This document shows positions 25,162 to 32,751 of a stretch of 64,000 nt of DNA, one piece after another. The stretch is from Planococcus beigongshangi (GTDB lineage Bacteria > Bacillota > Bacilli > Bacillales_A > Planococcaceae): the NCBI RefSeq assembly GCF_016820495.1, contig NZ_JADHDU010000007.1:1-64000 (forward strand), written 5' to 3'. Positions within the stretch are counted from its first letter, which is position 1, and each line of letters starts with the position of its first letter. The position numbers and the translations under genes were made by a program. The notes under the pieces were generated by a model that was given only the letters and a program-made list of their open reading frames with translations, was not told the DNA's origin and did no database searches.

Positions 25162-25797
25162 ATGAAATCAAAACGCCAGGAAAACAAAGAACTGCAACGG
25201 CAGAAAATCATTGCGGCTGCGAAAGCATGCTTCAATGAATGCGGTTTGTCAGATGTGCAGATGAAAGATGTTGCCGCCCGGGCAGGCGTCGGAGTAGCCA
25301 CTGTTTTCCGCTACTTTCCAAAAAAAGACGAATTGATCGTCGCAGTGGCCACCCAGTCACTCGACACGACGGAAGAAGAATTCCGCCGCATTGTGGCATT
25401 GCCACTTTCTGCCTTCGAACGGCTGGAAATGCTGCTCGACACGCTGCTCGGCTCCCAGCAGGCCGATTCCTATCAGGCAGGCCGGTTCCGTGAAGCTTTC
25501 GAAAGCTACGCTTCCTTCCAAACTGCGCCTTTGCCGGGCATCGAAGATTACCTCAATCGGCAAAATGATATTATGACCAGCCTGGCGCCGCTCATCGAAG
25601 CAGGACAGGAAGACGGTTCGATCCGGCGTGATATTCCGGCCAAGCCGCTGCTCATCACCATCATCAACAGCTATGCGAGCTTTATCAACAACGTTGCACT
25701 GAAATCGTCCATTTCCTATCTGGATGAAGATATCCAGCCATCCACCCAGCAGCAGGTGCTGAAGAAAATCTTCCTGGATTATTGCCGCGGGGACTGA
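25162..25797 (+). CDS. TetR/AcrR family transcriptional regulator
   Basis: The 211 aa protein has the N-terminal TetR helix-turn-helix (KIIAAAKACFNECGLSDVQM, then KDVAARAGVGVATVFRYFPKKDELIVAVA). The all-helical C-terminal domain is of the usual length. The start ATG at 25162 has AAGGAG 11 bases upstream. It probably represses the divergent SDR gene and itself through the palindrome at 25055-25071. Its ligand is unknown. Confidence 0.88.
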   Translation: MKSKRQENKELQRQKIIAAAKACFNECGLSDVQMKDVAARAGVGVATVFRYFPKKDELIVAVATQSLDTTEEEFRRIVALPLSAFERLEMLLDTLLGSQQADSYQAGRFREAFESYASFQTAPLPGIEDYLNRQNDIMTSLAPLIEAGQEDGSIRRDIPAKPLLITIINSYASFINNVALKSSISYLDEDIQPSTQQQVLKKIFLDYCRGD

Positions 25798-25830
25798 CTG
25801 TGGATATCAGACTTTCTTGTACTGCGTAAA

Positions 25831-25872
25831 AAAAGCCACACCCAGGAAGCTGATACTCCGGGTGTGGCTTTT
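25831..25872. terminator. Bidirectional terminator
   Basis: AAAAAGCCACACCC and GGGTGTGGCTTTTT arms lie between two convergent TetR-type genes. Confidence 0.85.
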
Positions 25873-25886
25873 TCCGTTTATGGAAG

Positions 25887-26501
25887 TCACTGAGTCGGCC
25901 GTACAAGCCCTCGTTTCAATAGGTTCAGCTCGGCTGTATAGTTGGCAATGGATTCTTCATTCGACAGATTCTTTGAAAACTTCTCCACTTGGTTGCGCAT
26001 CGTGACCGCGAAAACGATTTTCAAAAGATGGATCAACTCTTCGTCATTCGACACATTCAATTGCCCGATATCGATCAGCGCTTCGATTTTCTGCATCGCT
26101 TCACCCATATTTTCCGTGATCAGAATTTTGGAGAATGTAGTCTCCGCCTTATCTGTCATATTCAAGAATACATTTCTTCTGAAACCGCTCAGATTCTCTT
26201 CTTCCTGTAAATTCTGTTTATAGAATTCGAGAATGGCTTCAAACAAATTGCGATTGCAGTTCAGGAGAATTTCTTCGAGCCGTTTCTTCCTTTCTTTCAT
26301 CATCCCTTCAAGCAAAAATAGATACAGATCTTCCTTATCCTCGAAGTATTGATAAAAGCTTCCTCGCGGAATGCCTGCAGCTTTCACAATATTAGCAATC
26401 GACGCTACAGCGAGCGGGGCACTCGAAAATTCCGATTGAGCAGCAGCAATCAATTTCTGCTGCTTTTCTGCCGGCAAATTATAAAAGGTGACTTTCGGCA
26501 A
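25887..26501 (-). CDS. TetR/AcrR regulator co-transcribed with a small alarmone synthetase
   Basis: The 204 aa protein has an N-terminal TetR DNA-binding domain (KQQKLIAAAQSEFSSAPLAV, then ASIANIVKAAGIPRGSFYQYFEDKEDLYLF) and a helical ligand domain. The start is TTG at 26501, about ten bases after AGGAA. It follows the alarmone synthetase gene by 16 bases on the same strand. The leader of that operon carries two TGACA-N3-TGTCA palindromes, so autoregulation of the operon by this protein is the simplest reading. Confidence 0.87.
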   Translation of the reverse strand: MPKVTFYNLPAEKQQKLIAAAQSEFSSAPLAVASIANIVKAAGIPRGSFYQYFEDKEDLYLFLLEGMMKERKKRLEEILLNCNRNLFEAILEFYKQNLQEEENLSGFRRNVFLNMTDKAETTFSKILITENMGEAMQKIEALIDIGQLNVSNDEELIHLLKIVFAVTMRNQVEKFSKNLSNEESIANYTAELNLLKRGLVRPTQ

Positions 26502-26517
26502 ATTTTTTCATTCCTCT

Positions 26518-27267
26518 CTACTCGTGTGTAAAGTTCAGCCCAGCCAATAGAAAATTCTCCGGCAATTGGAACCGTTCATCGCTTATTTCCAGTGTATGCA
26601 AATCTTCATCTGCACCCACCTGATTTTTCAGACGGTTCATTTCCCGATGGATACTCTCCATTTTGCGGTCCAGTTGAGCAGCGGAATCAGCTGCTTCCTT
26701 CAATTCATCCAAAATTTCAGACGGGATTTCCTTATGGTATTTATAATAGATCTTATGTTCCAGACTTGCCCAGAAATCCATCGAAATTGTCCTGATTTGC
26801 ACTTCCACACAGACTTCCTGCACGCGATCGGACAGGAAAACCGGCACTTTCAACAATAAATGAAGACTTCGATAGCCATTCGGTTTCGGATTTTTGATAT
26901 AGTCCTTAACTTCCAGCACATACAGATCGTCTTGCTTTTTCAGCATTTCGGCAAGTTTGTATATATCGGTTTCAAACGAGCAAGTGATGCGGATCCCCGC
27001 CACGTCCTTGATATTCTCTTCAATGACCGGCAGGGAAATTTCCAGCCCTTTTTTATAAAGTTTCTTCAAAATGCTTTCCGGTGATTTAACCCGTGAAGAG
27101 ACATTCTCAATCGGATTATAATCATGTATAAAATGAAATTCCTGTTTCAGGATATCGATTTTCGTATTCAATTCATCCAGCGCAAATTTATAGCCCATCA
27201 TAAAGCGCACCAGTTCTTTTTTCAGCCTTTTCATCTCTTGTAAGTCGGTTGCCAATTTAGCTTCCAT
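26518..27267 (-). CDS. ywaC: Small alarmone synthetase, RelP/YwaC (SasA) type
   Basis: The 249 aa protein contains the (p)ppGpp synthetase core of single-domain alarmone synthetases: YNPIENVSSRVKSPESILKK, IKDVAGIRITCSFETDIYKL, KDYIKNPKPNGYRSLH and EVQIRTISMDFWASLEHKIY. It transfers pyrophosphate from ATP to GDP or GTP. The wording is closer to B. subtilis YwaC/SasA than to YjbM/SasB. It is longer than YwaC (about 210 aa) by a C-terminal tail. There is no hydrolase domain. AAAGGAG precedes the ATG. It is the first gene of an operon with a TetR-type regulator, under two apparent operators. Confidence 0.92.
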   Translation of the reverse strand: MEAKLATDLQEMKRLKKELVRFMMGYKFALDELNTKIDILKQEFHFIHDYNPIENVSSRVKSPESILKKLYKKGLEISLPVIEENIKDVAGIRITCSFETDIYKLAEMLKKQDDLYVLEVKDYIKNPKPNGYRSLHLLLKVPVFLSDRVQEVCVEVQIRTISMDFWASLEHKIYYKYHKEIPSEILDELKEAADSAAQLDRKMESIHREMNRLKNQVGADEDLHTLEISDERFQLPENFLLAGLNFTHE

Positions 27268-27347
27268 TTTAAAATCTCCTTTTCCCAGCCATTAACTCGC
27301 CGCCGCTTTATTGGTGTGAATGTAAAGGCCAGATTTCCAGCTCGATA

Positions 27348-27360
27348 TGACACCTTGTCA
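27348..27360. promoter_or_regulatory. Operator 1 of the alarmone synthetase operon
   Basis: TGACACCTTGTCA is a TGACA-N3-TGTCA palindrome downstream of the -10 box of the minus-strand promoter. It matches operator 2 in form. Confidence 0.7.
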
Positions 27361-27376
27361 CATCTCCTTGTTTATA

Positions 27377-27405
27377 ATATTATATGACACTCTGTCACTT
27401 GTCAA
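27377..27405 (-). promoter_or_regulatory. Promoter of the alarmone synthetase-TetR operon with embedded operator 2
   Basis: The minus strand reads TTGACA (27400-27405), 17 bases, TAATAT (27377-27382); TATAAT at 27379-27384 gives the alternative 15-base spacing. The palindrome TGACACTCTGTCA (27385-27397) fills the spacer, a position that would block RNA polymerase when occupied. Confidence 0.7.
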
Positions 27406-27520
27406 TTCCACGGGTTTCATTCTATATAGCCCGCTTGAAACAGATAAAATGATTTCGCTTTCCCAGCCTGCTATACTCCTCTATGTGAAAACCTGTAGGT
27501 AAAGAAAGGAAGTTATATAG

Positions 27521-28513
27521 ATGAGATTGAGTGTATTGGACCAAGCGCCCGTCACTACGGGCAACACCGGAGAAGCGGCCTTGCAGAAAGCTGTGGAACT
27601 CGCCGTTCTAGCCGACGACTTAGGATACAGCCGGATGTGGATGGCGGAACACCACGGTTCAGGCGCGTTTTCGAGCTCCGCTCCTGAAGTCACTGCCGCC
27701 TATTTAAGCGCGAAAACGGACAGGATCCGCATCGGCACAGGCGGTGTCATGATGATGCATTATTCGCCGCTGAAACTTGCCGAAGTTTTTAAAACGCTGA
27801 GCGCACTGGCGCCTGGACGCATCGATTTCGGTGTCGGCCGAGCTCCCGGAGGCGACCACAATTCCATCTATGCACTGTCTGAAGGACGCCGTGCGATGAC
27901 CGACGATATGTATGGGAAATTCGACACAGCGCTGAAACTCATCAACGACGAAACGCCGGAAAGCAATCTGTACAATAAAACCATCGCGGCTCCGACGCAT
28001 ATCCAATTGCCGCAAGCGTGGCTGCTCGGCTCGAGCGGCAACAGCGCAATCGAAGCCGGACGCATGGGCGTCGGCTATTCGTTCGCCCAGTTTTTCCAGG
28101 GCAGCATGTCGAAAGAAATCCTGAATGCATACCGGAATAATTTCACCCCTTCCGCCTTTATGGAGAAACCGCAAATTTCAGTGTCCTATTTAGTGACTAC
28201 AGCAGAAACGGCCGAAGAAGCGGAATACGAAGCACTTCCTCAGGACATTTCCCGTCTCATGCTGACGCGCGGCCGCATCATGCCGCTCATGACACCGGAA
28301 GAAGCCCAAAACTCTGCGCTGACCGAAATGGACCGCATGCAGATCCAGGCAAGCCGCAAGATCCATTTGGTCGGTTCGGCAAAAGATATCGCTGCACAAT
28401 TGCAGCAGGAGCAGCAGGAATACGGCTTTGAAGAAGCCATGATCTGCAGCATCCCCCATTCTCAGGAAAAGCGCCTCGACGTCTATCGTTTATTGGCACG
28501 GGAGTTGTTTTAA
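27521..28513 (+). CDS. LLM-class flavin-dependent oxidoreductase, MsnO8/YceB-like group
   Basis: The 330 aa protein begins LSVLDQAPVTTGNTGEAALQ, followed by ADDLGYSRMWMAEHHGSGAFSSSAPEV, IRIGTGGVMMMHYSPLKLAE and GRIDFGVGRAPGGD. These mark the luciferase-like group commonly annotated as MsnO8-type or YceB-type oxidoreductases. The substrate is unknown. AAAGGAAG lies upstream of the ATG. It is monocistronic, followed by a strong terminator. Confidence 0.88.
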   Translation: MRLSVLDQAPVTTGNTGEAALQKAVELAVLADDLGYSRMWMAEHHGSGAFSSSAPEVTAAYLSAKTDRIRIGTGGVMMMHYSPLKLAEVFKTLSALAPGRIDFGVGRAPGGDHNSIYALSEGRRAMTDDMYGKFDTALKLINDETPESNLYNKTIAAPTHIQLPQAWLLGSSGNSAIEAGRMGVGYSFAQFFQGSMSKEILNAYRNNFTPSAFMEKPQISVSYLVTTAETAEEAEYEALPQDISRLMLTRGRIMPLMTPEEAQNSALTEMDRMQIQASRKIHLVGSAKDIAAQLQQEQQEYGFEEAMICSIPHSQEKRLDVYRLLARELF

Positions 28514-28528
28514 ATAGAAGAAATAACC

Positions 28529-28558
28529 GCCGGTGCCTCTTCCAACAAGAGCACCGGC
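28529..28558 (+). terminator. Rho-independent terminator
   Basis: GCCGGTGC and GCACCGGC arms, extended by TCTT/AAGA, are followed by ATTTTC after the flavin oxidoreductase. Confidence 0.8.
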
Positions 28559-28579
28559 ATTTTCATGCATTGCGTTTAA

Positions 28580-28608
28580 TTGATTTCCAAGACAGCATCC
28601 GCTAAGAT
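28580..28608 (+). promoter_or_regulatory. Promoter of the TetR gene of the SMR locus
   Basis: TTGATT (28580-28585), 17 bases, TAAGAT (28603-28608). The operator palindrome begins six bases downstream, over the transcript start. Confidence 0.6.
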
Positions 28609-28613
28609 TAAAA

Positions 28614-28632
28614 CTGAATGACGTTCATTCAG
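28614..28632. promoter_or_regulatory. TetR operator, copy 1
   Basis: CTGAATGACGTTCATTCAG has perfect 8-base arms (CTGAATGA and TCATTCAG) around CGT. An identical copy lies at 29238-29256 in front of the SMR genes. Confidence 0.8.
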
Positions 28633-28645
28633 CAGGAGGTTCAGA

Positions 28646-29215
28646 ATGGATAAAAGAGAAAAAATACTTACAGCAGCAATTGCCATCTTCAATAAAAAAG
28701 GCATCGAAAAGACGACCGTATCGGATATCGTGCGCGAAGCCGGCATCGGCCAAGGCACATTCTATTTGTATTTCTCATCCAAAATGGCGTTGATGCCAGC
28801 CATCGCCGAGGTGCTGGTGGAAAAAATGCATGTAGAGCTCAAAAGCCGCGTGAAGGCCAGTGAACTGGACAAGCAATTGGCTGAAACGATTGATGTCATG
28901 TTCTCGTTTACGGAGGAATACCGGGATCTGACGAAATTGATGTACAGCGGACTTACCCAAACCGAACACATAAAAGACTGGGAGACCATTTACGGTCCCG
29001 TCTACCAGTGGATGGAAGACCTCTTGTCCACCCATCAGCAATCCGGCGCGTTGCGGCATGATCTGAATCCCACCTATTCGGCCAAAATCCTGATCGGTAT
29101 GATCGAAGCTGCGGCCGAACAGAACTACCTCTTCAACGACCAGGACCCTTCCCTCATTTCCGATTACCGGGAAGAATTGCAGAGATTTGTGACCTACGCT
29201 ATTGGCAGGCGCTGA
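28646..29215 (+). CDS. TetR/AcrR regulator of the SMR efflux pair
   Basis: The 189 aa protein has the TetR DNA-binding domain (REKILTAAIAIFNKKGIEKT, then VSDIVREAGIGQGTFYLYFSSKMAL). AGGAGG lies before the ATG. Identical 19-base palindromes sit in its own promoter and in front of the two SMR genes, so it very probably represses both itself and the pump, with release by a pump substrate. Confidence 0.9.
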   Translation: MDKREKILTAAIAIFNKKGIEKTTVSDIVREAGIGQGTFYLYFSSKMALMPAIAEVLVEKMHVELKSRVKASELDKQLAETIDVMFSFTEEYRDLTKLMYSGLTQTEHIKDWETIYGPVYQWMEDLLSTHQQSGALRHDLNPTYSAKILIGMIEAAAEQNYLFNDQDPSLISDYREELQRFVTYAIGRR

Positions 29216-29237
29216 TAGTGTACTTTTTTCGACAAAA

Positions 29238-29256
29238 CTGAATGACGTTCATTCAG
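29238..29256. promoter_or_regulatory. TetR operator, copy 2, upstream of the SMR genes
   Basis: This is an exact copy of the palindrome at 28614-28632, including several flanking bases, positioned 59 bases before the first SMR start codon. Confidence 0.8.
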
Positions 29257-29314
29257 TCAATAAACAAATCAATTGGCTGTGAATGCACAGCCCATCTTAA
29301 AGGAGCACTTTTAT

Positions 29315-29662
29315 ATGAACAAAGCTTGGATTTTCGTGGCTCTTACCAGCCTGTTTGAATTGTTTTGGATTTTTGGTTTTAACGTCGCGAGCACCTGGTG
29401 GCATTGGGGCATCATCGTGCCGCTCATCCTGCTCGACTTTCTGTTCCTGTCGAAAGCCTGCGAAACGCTGCCGACCGGAACCGTCTATGCCATCTTCGCA
29501 GCCATCGGCACTGTCGGCACAGCGTTGATGGACATCTTCATCTTCGGCGGCGAGTTCAGCTGGGCAAAAGGCTTCTTCATCGCCGTCATCGTGAGCGGCG
29601 TCATCGCCTTGAAATTGGCAGATGGCCCGTCAGCAGTGCCGACAGATATGGAGGTGGAATAA
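29315..29662 (+). CDS. SMR family multidrug efflux protein, subunit 1
   Basis: The 115 aa protein has four helices and the conserved membrane glutamate of small multidrug resistance pumps (Glu15 in ALTSLFELFWIFGFN). Such proteins exchange protons for cationic drugs or guanidinium-like compounds across the membrane. The start ATG at 29315 has AAAGGAG nine bases upstream. The second SMR gene starts one base after this stop, so the two form a heterodimer of the paired EbrAB/YkkCD type. The C-terminal tail is longer than usual. Confidence 0.92.
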   Translation: MNKAWIFVALTSLFELFWIFGFNVASTWWHWGIIVPLILLDFLFLSKACETLPTGTVYAIFAAIGTVGTALMDIFIFGGEFSWAKGFFIAVIVSGVIALKLADGPSAVPTDMEVE

Positions 29663-29663
29663 G

Positions 29664-29978
29664 ATGGGATGGATCTATGTCATCATCGCCGCCGCACTGG
29701 AATTGACCGGCGTCATCGGCTTGAATAATTTCAGCAAGAAAAAATCAGTGCTCAATGGGCTCTTGTTTTTTGGCGGATTCGGCGGCGCATTCGTCTTCCT
29801 CTACGCTTCCTTCAACCATCTGCAGGTCAGTATCGCCTACGCCGTCTGGATCGGCATCGGCACAGCCGCCGCTGTCATCGTCAACATGGTTTTCTACGGC
29901 GAATCCCGGAACATCGGCCGCATCATCAGCCTCATCGTCATCATCATCGGCGTCGTTGGGCTGAAGGCTGTTTCGTAA
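29664..29978 (+). CDS. SMR family multidrug efflux protein, subunit 2
   Basis: The 104 aa partner has four helices, the membrane glutamate Glu13 in IIAAALELTGVIGLN, and the conserved AYAVWIGIGTAAAVIVNMVFYGE signature in the third helix region. GGAGGTGGAATAAG precedes the ATG and overlaps the end of the first subunit gene. It forms the second half of a paired SMR exporter. Confidence 0.92.
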   Translation: MGWIYVIIAAALELTGVIGLNNFSKKKSVLNGLLFFGGFGGAFVFLYASFNHLQVSIAYAVWIGIGTAAAVIVNMVFYGESRNIGRIISLIVIIIGVVGLKAVS

Positions 29979-30202
29979 CGGAGCACTTGCCTGCCCGAAG
30001 AAATAAATTGAATCATTTGTCCATCAGGGCATTTTAATTATCATTACTGTTGTATTTTTGAAAATATTCAGTCTAAATGATATCCTCAAAAAGAGGGGAG
30101 GAATGAAGCATGATACGTTATCAAATCTGAAGAACCTAATTGAATGTGTTTTGGAAGAGGCATTTAAAATCTTTGCAAAAACACATTCAGGAGGAACTTC
30201 AA

Positions 30203-31228
30203 ATGACTACAAAAATGAGCTTGAACAGCCTGGCAAAAAAACAACAGGAATTGAAATTTTCGGGGAGCATACACGCATGTAAACATGGCAAGACTATCAT
30301 GTCAGCAAGCTTTGGATATGCAAACCGTCCAGGAAAAATCCTAAATCAGCCCCACACTCGATTTTCAATTGCATCCGGCAGTAAGATTTTCACATCGGTT
30401 GCGATCTGCAAATTGGTGGAAGAAGGAAAAATCACTTTCCAGACGAAACTCACTGATTGCCTGGATATTGATTTTCCGCATTTTGATGAAGAAATCACCA
30501 TCCATTATTTATTGACGCATACATCCGGTGTTCCGGATTATTTCGACGAAGATGAAATGAATGATTATGAAGTGCTTTGGGAAAGCCTGCCGATGTATCG
30601 GATCCGCAGTGTAAAGGACTTTTTGCCTTTGTTTCAAAACGAGGAAATGCAGGACAAACCCGGCAGCCCATTTGAATACAACAATACCGGCTATATCGTT
30701 TTAGGCCTTGTTATTGAGCATATCAGCGGCATGAGCTATACGGACTATATCGAAGCAAATATATTCAAGCCAGCCGGTATGACCCATTCTGGGTATTTTT
30801 CAATGGACGAATTGCCTGAGAACGCAGCAACCGGGTATATCGAAAAACCGGATGGCACGTGGAAATCAAATATTTATTCCCTTCCTGTAAAAGGCGGTCC
30901 CGATGGCGGTGCCTATGTCACTGCCTCTGATATGGGGATATTTTGGGAAGCATTAATGAACGGCAGACTGCTATCAGAAGAAATGACCCGCCTCCTGCTG
31001 GCTCCACGGGAAAATGTTACAGAAGATATCTTCTATGGCTATGGCGGATATATGGAAGTAAACGAACAGGATGTCGTGAAATATATCCAAATGGGTTATG
31101 ACCCTGGCGTGAATTATCGTTCTGTACATTATCCGGATCAGGCTTTAACGCTCATAGTTTGCTCGAATCATGCGGAATATGCCTATGAGATGCTTAAGGA
31201 AATGGAAATTTTAACAGTAAATAAATAA
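30203..31228 (+). CDS. Serine hydrolase of the class C beta-lactamase/DD-peptidase family
   Basis: The 341 aa protein has the SxxK motif SGSK (in FSIASGSKIFTSVAI, near residue 60), the second motif YNN (FEYNNTGYIVLGLVIEHISG), and a Gly-rich KGGPDGGAY in the third position. There is no signal peptide, so it is likely a cytoplasmic esterase or peptidase-like enzyme rather than a secreted lactamase. ATG at 30203 has AGGAGG eight bases upstream; the frame continues upstream without homology. A short overlapping ORF from about 30100 also has a ribosome-like site and may be a remnant. Confidence 0.88.
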   Translation: MTTKMSLNSLAKKQQELKFSGSIHACKHGKTIMSASFGYANRPGKILNQPHTRFSIASGSKIFTSVAICKLVEEGKITFQTKLTDCLDIDFPHFDEEITIHYLLTHTSGVPDYFDEDEMNDYEVLWESLPMYRIRSVKDFLPLFQNEEMQDKPGSPFEYNNTGYIVLGLVIEHISGMSYTDYIEANIFKPAGMTHSGYFSMDELPENAATGYIEKPDGTWKSNIYSLPVKGGPDGGAYVTASDMGIFWEALMNGRLLSEEMTRLLLAPRENVTEDIFYGYGGYMEVNEQDVVKYIQMGYDPGVNYRSVHYPDQALTLIVCSNHAEYAYEMLKEMEILTVNK

Positions 31229-31233
31229 CGGAT

Positions 31234-31267
31234 AAAAAAGGGCTAATTCTGCAATTAGCCCTTTTTT
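31234..31267. terminator. Bidirectional terminator
   Basis: AAAAAAGGGCTAATT and AATTAGCCCTTTTTT arms with a 4-base loop lie between convergent genes. Confidence 0.88.
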
Positions 31268-31281
31268 CTTTGTTTCCTCTC

Positions 31282-31830
31282 CTATACCATATGGGAAATC
31301 ACCAGATATACAGCATGCAGCAGCAATAGGATTCCCGTAGCAAAACAGGCAGATGAAGCTGCGGCAGAACTCGGCCCGCTCCCTCCTCTTTTTATTCCAT
31401 AGACGATTGCCAGGGCCACTGCGATCAGAACCGCCATGACGAGATACGAAAAGGTCTGGTAGAGCCAGGTGTACATGAGAAAATGAACCGCTCCGGCTGC
31501 GCTGAAAACGAATGGGATGAGTGGAAAATCGGATCGGATGAAGATGGCGATCAGGAGCGGAATGACCAGCAGCTGGCTCATCGCAATGATGATGACCAGC
31601 TCATCCACTATTCCTGTATCCGGCCGATTTTCGAAGGCACCGACCGAAAACATGATCCCAAGCGCGAGCGGCAACGCAAACATCCCCTGGAATAGGGTCG
31701 CCAGTGACGCAGTGCGCGAATCGAAGCGAAGCCACATCCATCCGCAAATATTCCAGGTGATTCCATAAGCTATGAGAAAGGGCGCACCGGAGTAATTCAC
31801 GTCCGCCAATTGCTGGAGCAATTCTTCCAT
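31282..31830 (-). CDS. DUF7010-like membrane protein
   Basis: The 182 aa protein has five to six predicted helices and begins with LADVNYSGAPFLIAYGITWN, followed by CGWMWLRFDSRTASLATLFQGMFALPLALG. The start pattern (xxAKGxxFLxAxGxxW with F-QGxxxFPLAL) is that of a small Bacillales membrane family, DUF7010, with no known role. GAAGGAGG lies before the ATG. Confidence 0.75.
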   Translation of the reverse strand: MEELLQQLADVNYSGAPFLIAYGITWNICGWMWLRFDSRTASLATLFQGMFALPLALGIMFSVGAFENRPDTGIVDELVIIIAMSQLLVIPLLIAIFIRSDFPLIPFVFSAAGAVHFLMYTWLYQTFSYLVMAVLIAVALAIVYGIKRGGSGPSSAAASSACFATGILLLLHAVYLVISHMV

Positions 31831-31867
31831 GTGGGTGCCTCCTTCACTACTGATTTACATGAAAATA

Positions 31868-31895
31868 ACCGGCGCCCTCACTTGAGGATGCCGGT
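31868..31895 (-). terminator. Rho-independent terminator
   Basis: ACCGGC..CCTCA and TGAGG..GCCGGT arms are followed by a T-rich minus-strand tail after the TspO-like gene. Confidence 0.75.
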
Positions 31896-31898
31896 CTT

Positions 31899-32714
31899 TT
31901 AATATCTTGTACTTTCCCTCGAGAACAACGCATTTCCGTTCTTGATGAACCGCCACACTGCCGCGATCAAAAAGATGGCGATGCCGGCAATGAGGAACCC
32001 TTGAATAATGGTTGCTAATTCCGGATCGACGCGTCCGCTGTTATACGTGCTGTAGATGCCGAAGAACGCCCACGCCAACGGAAGCGGATAGGCCGCGTTT
32101 TTATAGCGCGAGATATAGATAAGGGCAAAAGCAATGGCAACTGCCAGGATGATCAGCGTCCAAATCGAAAAGGAGATGCCGAACCCGTTCCATTCCTGCT
32201 GCACCAAAAGAAGTGCGGTATTGACGACGGTCGCGATGGTCACCCAGCCGCAATAGAACGTGAAACTGATCCCTGCCAATGTCGATGGGAAATCAAAACG
32301 ATGCGTATAGATTTTCCCGATGATGAGGAACAATGAAAACAGCATGCCGATGATCAATATCGTGGAAATGAACAGCTGCTCGTATGAGAAAGCCACGATC
32401 CAGCCCATATTGCAAAACGACAGCAGGATAAACCAGGGTGAGATCAAGACGATCAATTCACTCACGCGCGTATCTTTCCGTTTAAAGAATTGATAGGCCA
32501 GGGTAATCAGCACCAAAGTGTAAATGACGCCCCAAATGGAAAAGGTGAAGGGTGCCGGTGAAATCAGCGTCAAGTATTCATCCGAAATGTCTCCCTGGCT
32601 CTGGCCGTTGAAGAACCCGAAAGAACCAAGGTAGTTCACACCCAATGTCGCGAAAAATAAAATCAGATTCACTATCGAGAATATCTTCGCTTTCTTCAAC
32701 CTGTTATCATACAT
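31899..32714 (-). CDS. TspO/MBR-like tryptophan-rich membrane protein, long form
   Basis: The 271 aa protein has seven to eight helices and TspO/MBR-type wording: SPAPFTFSIWGVIYTLVLI, FYCGWVTIATVVNTA, and PLPLAWAFFGIYSTYNS. Classical TspO proteins are about 160 aa with five helices; this is the longer Gram-positive variant often annotated as a tryptophan-rich sensory protein. Ligand and role are unknown. GAAAGGATG precedes the ATG. The gene runs in the same direction as the quinone oxidoreductase 37 bases upstream. Confidence 0.82.
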   Translation of the reverse strand: MYDNRLKKAKIFSIVNLILFFATLGVNYLGSFGFFNGQSQGDISDEYLTLISPAPFTFSIWGVIYTLVLITLAYQFFKRKDTRVSELIVLISPWFILLSFCNMGWIVAFSYEQLFISTILIIGMLFSLFLIIGKIYTHRFDFPSTLAGISFTFYCGWVTIATVVNTALLLVQQEWNGFGISFSIWTLIILAVAIAFALIYISRYKNAAYPLPLAWAFFGIYSTYNSGRVDPELATIIQGFLIAGIAIFLIAAVWRFIKNGNALFSRESTRY

Positions 32715-32751
32715 AGCGGCTTCATCCTTTCAGTCGAAAAATTTTATTCCG

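Noticed and set aside
29222-29314. ykkC/guanidine riboswitch before the SMR genes
   Set aside because: The leader is short and is occupied by a TetR operator; no conserved riboswitch elements are visible.
30058-30282. 74-codon ORF overlapping the start of the serine hydrolase gene
   Set aside because: A GGGAGG-like site exists, but the frame overlaps a clearly homologous gene with a better ribosome site, and the peptide has no recognisable features. It may be a degraded remnant.
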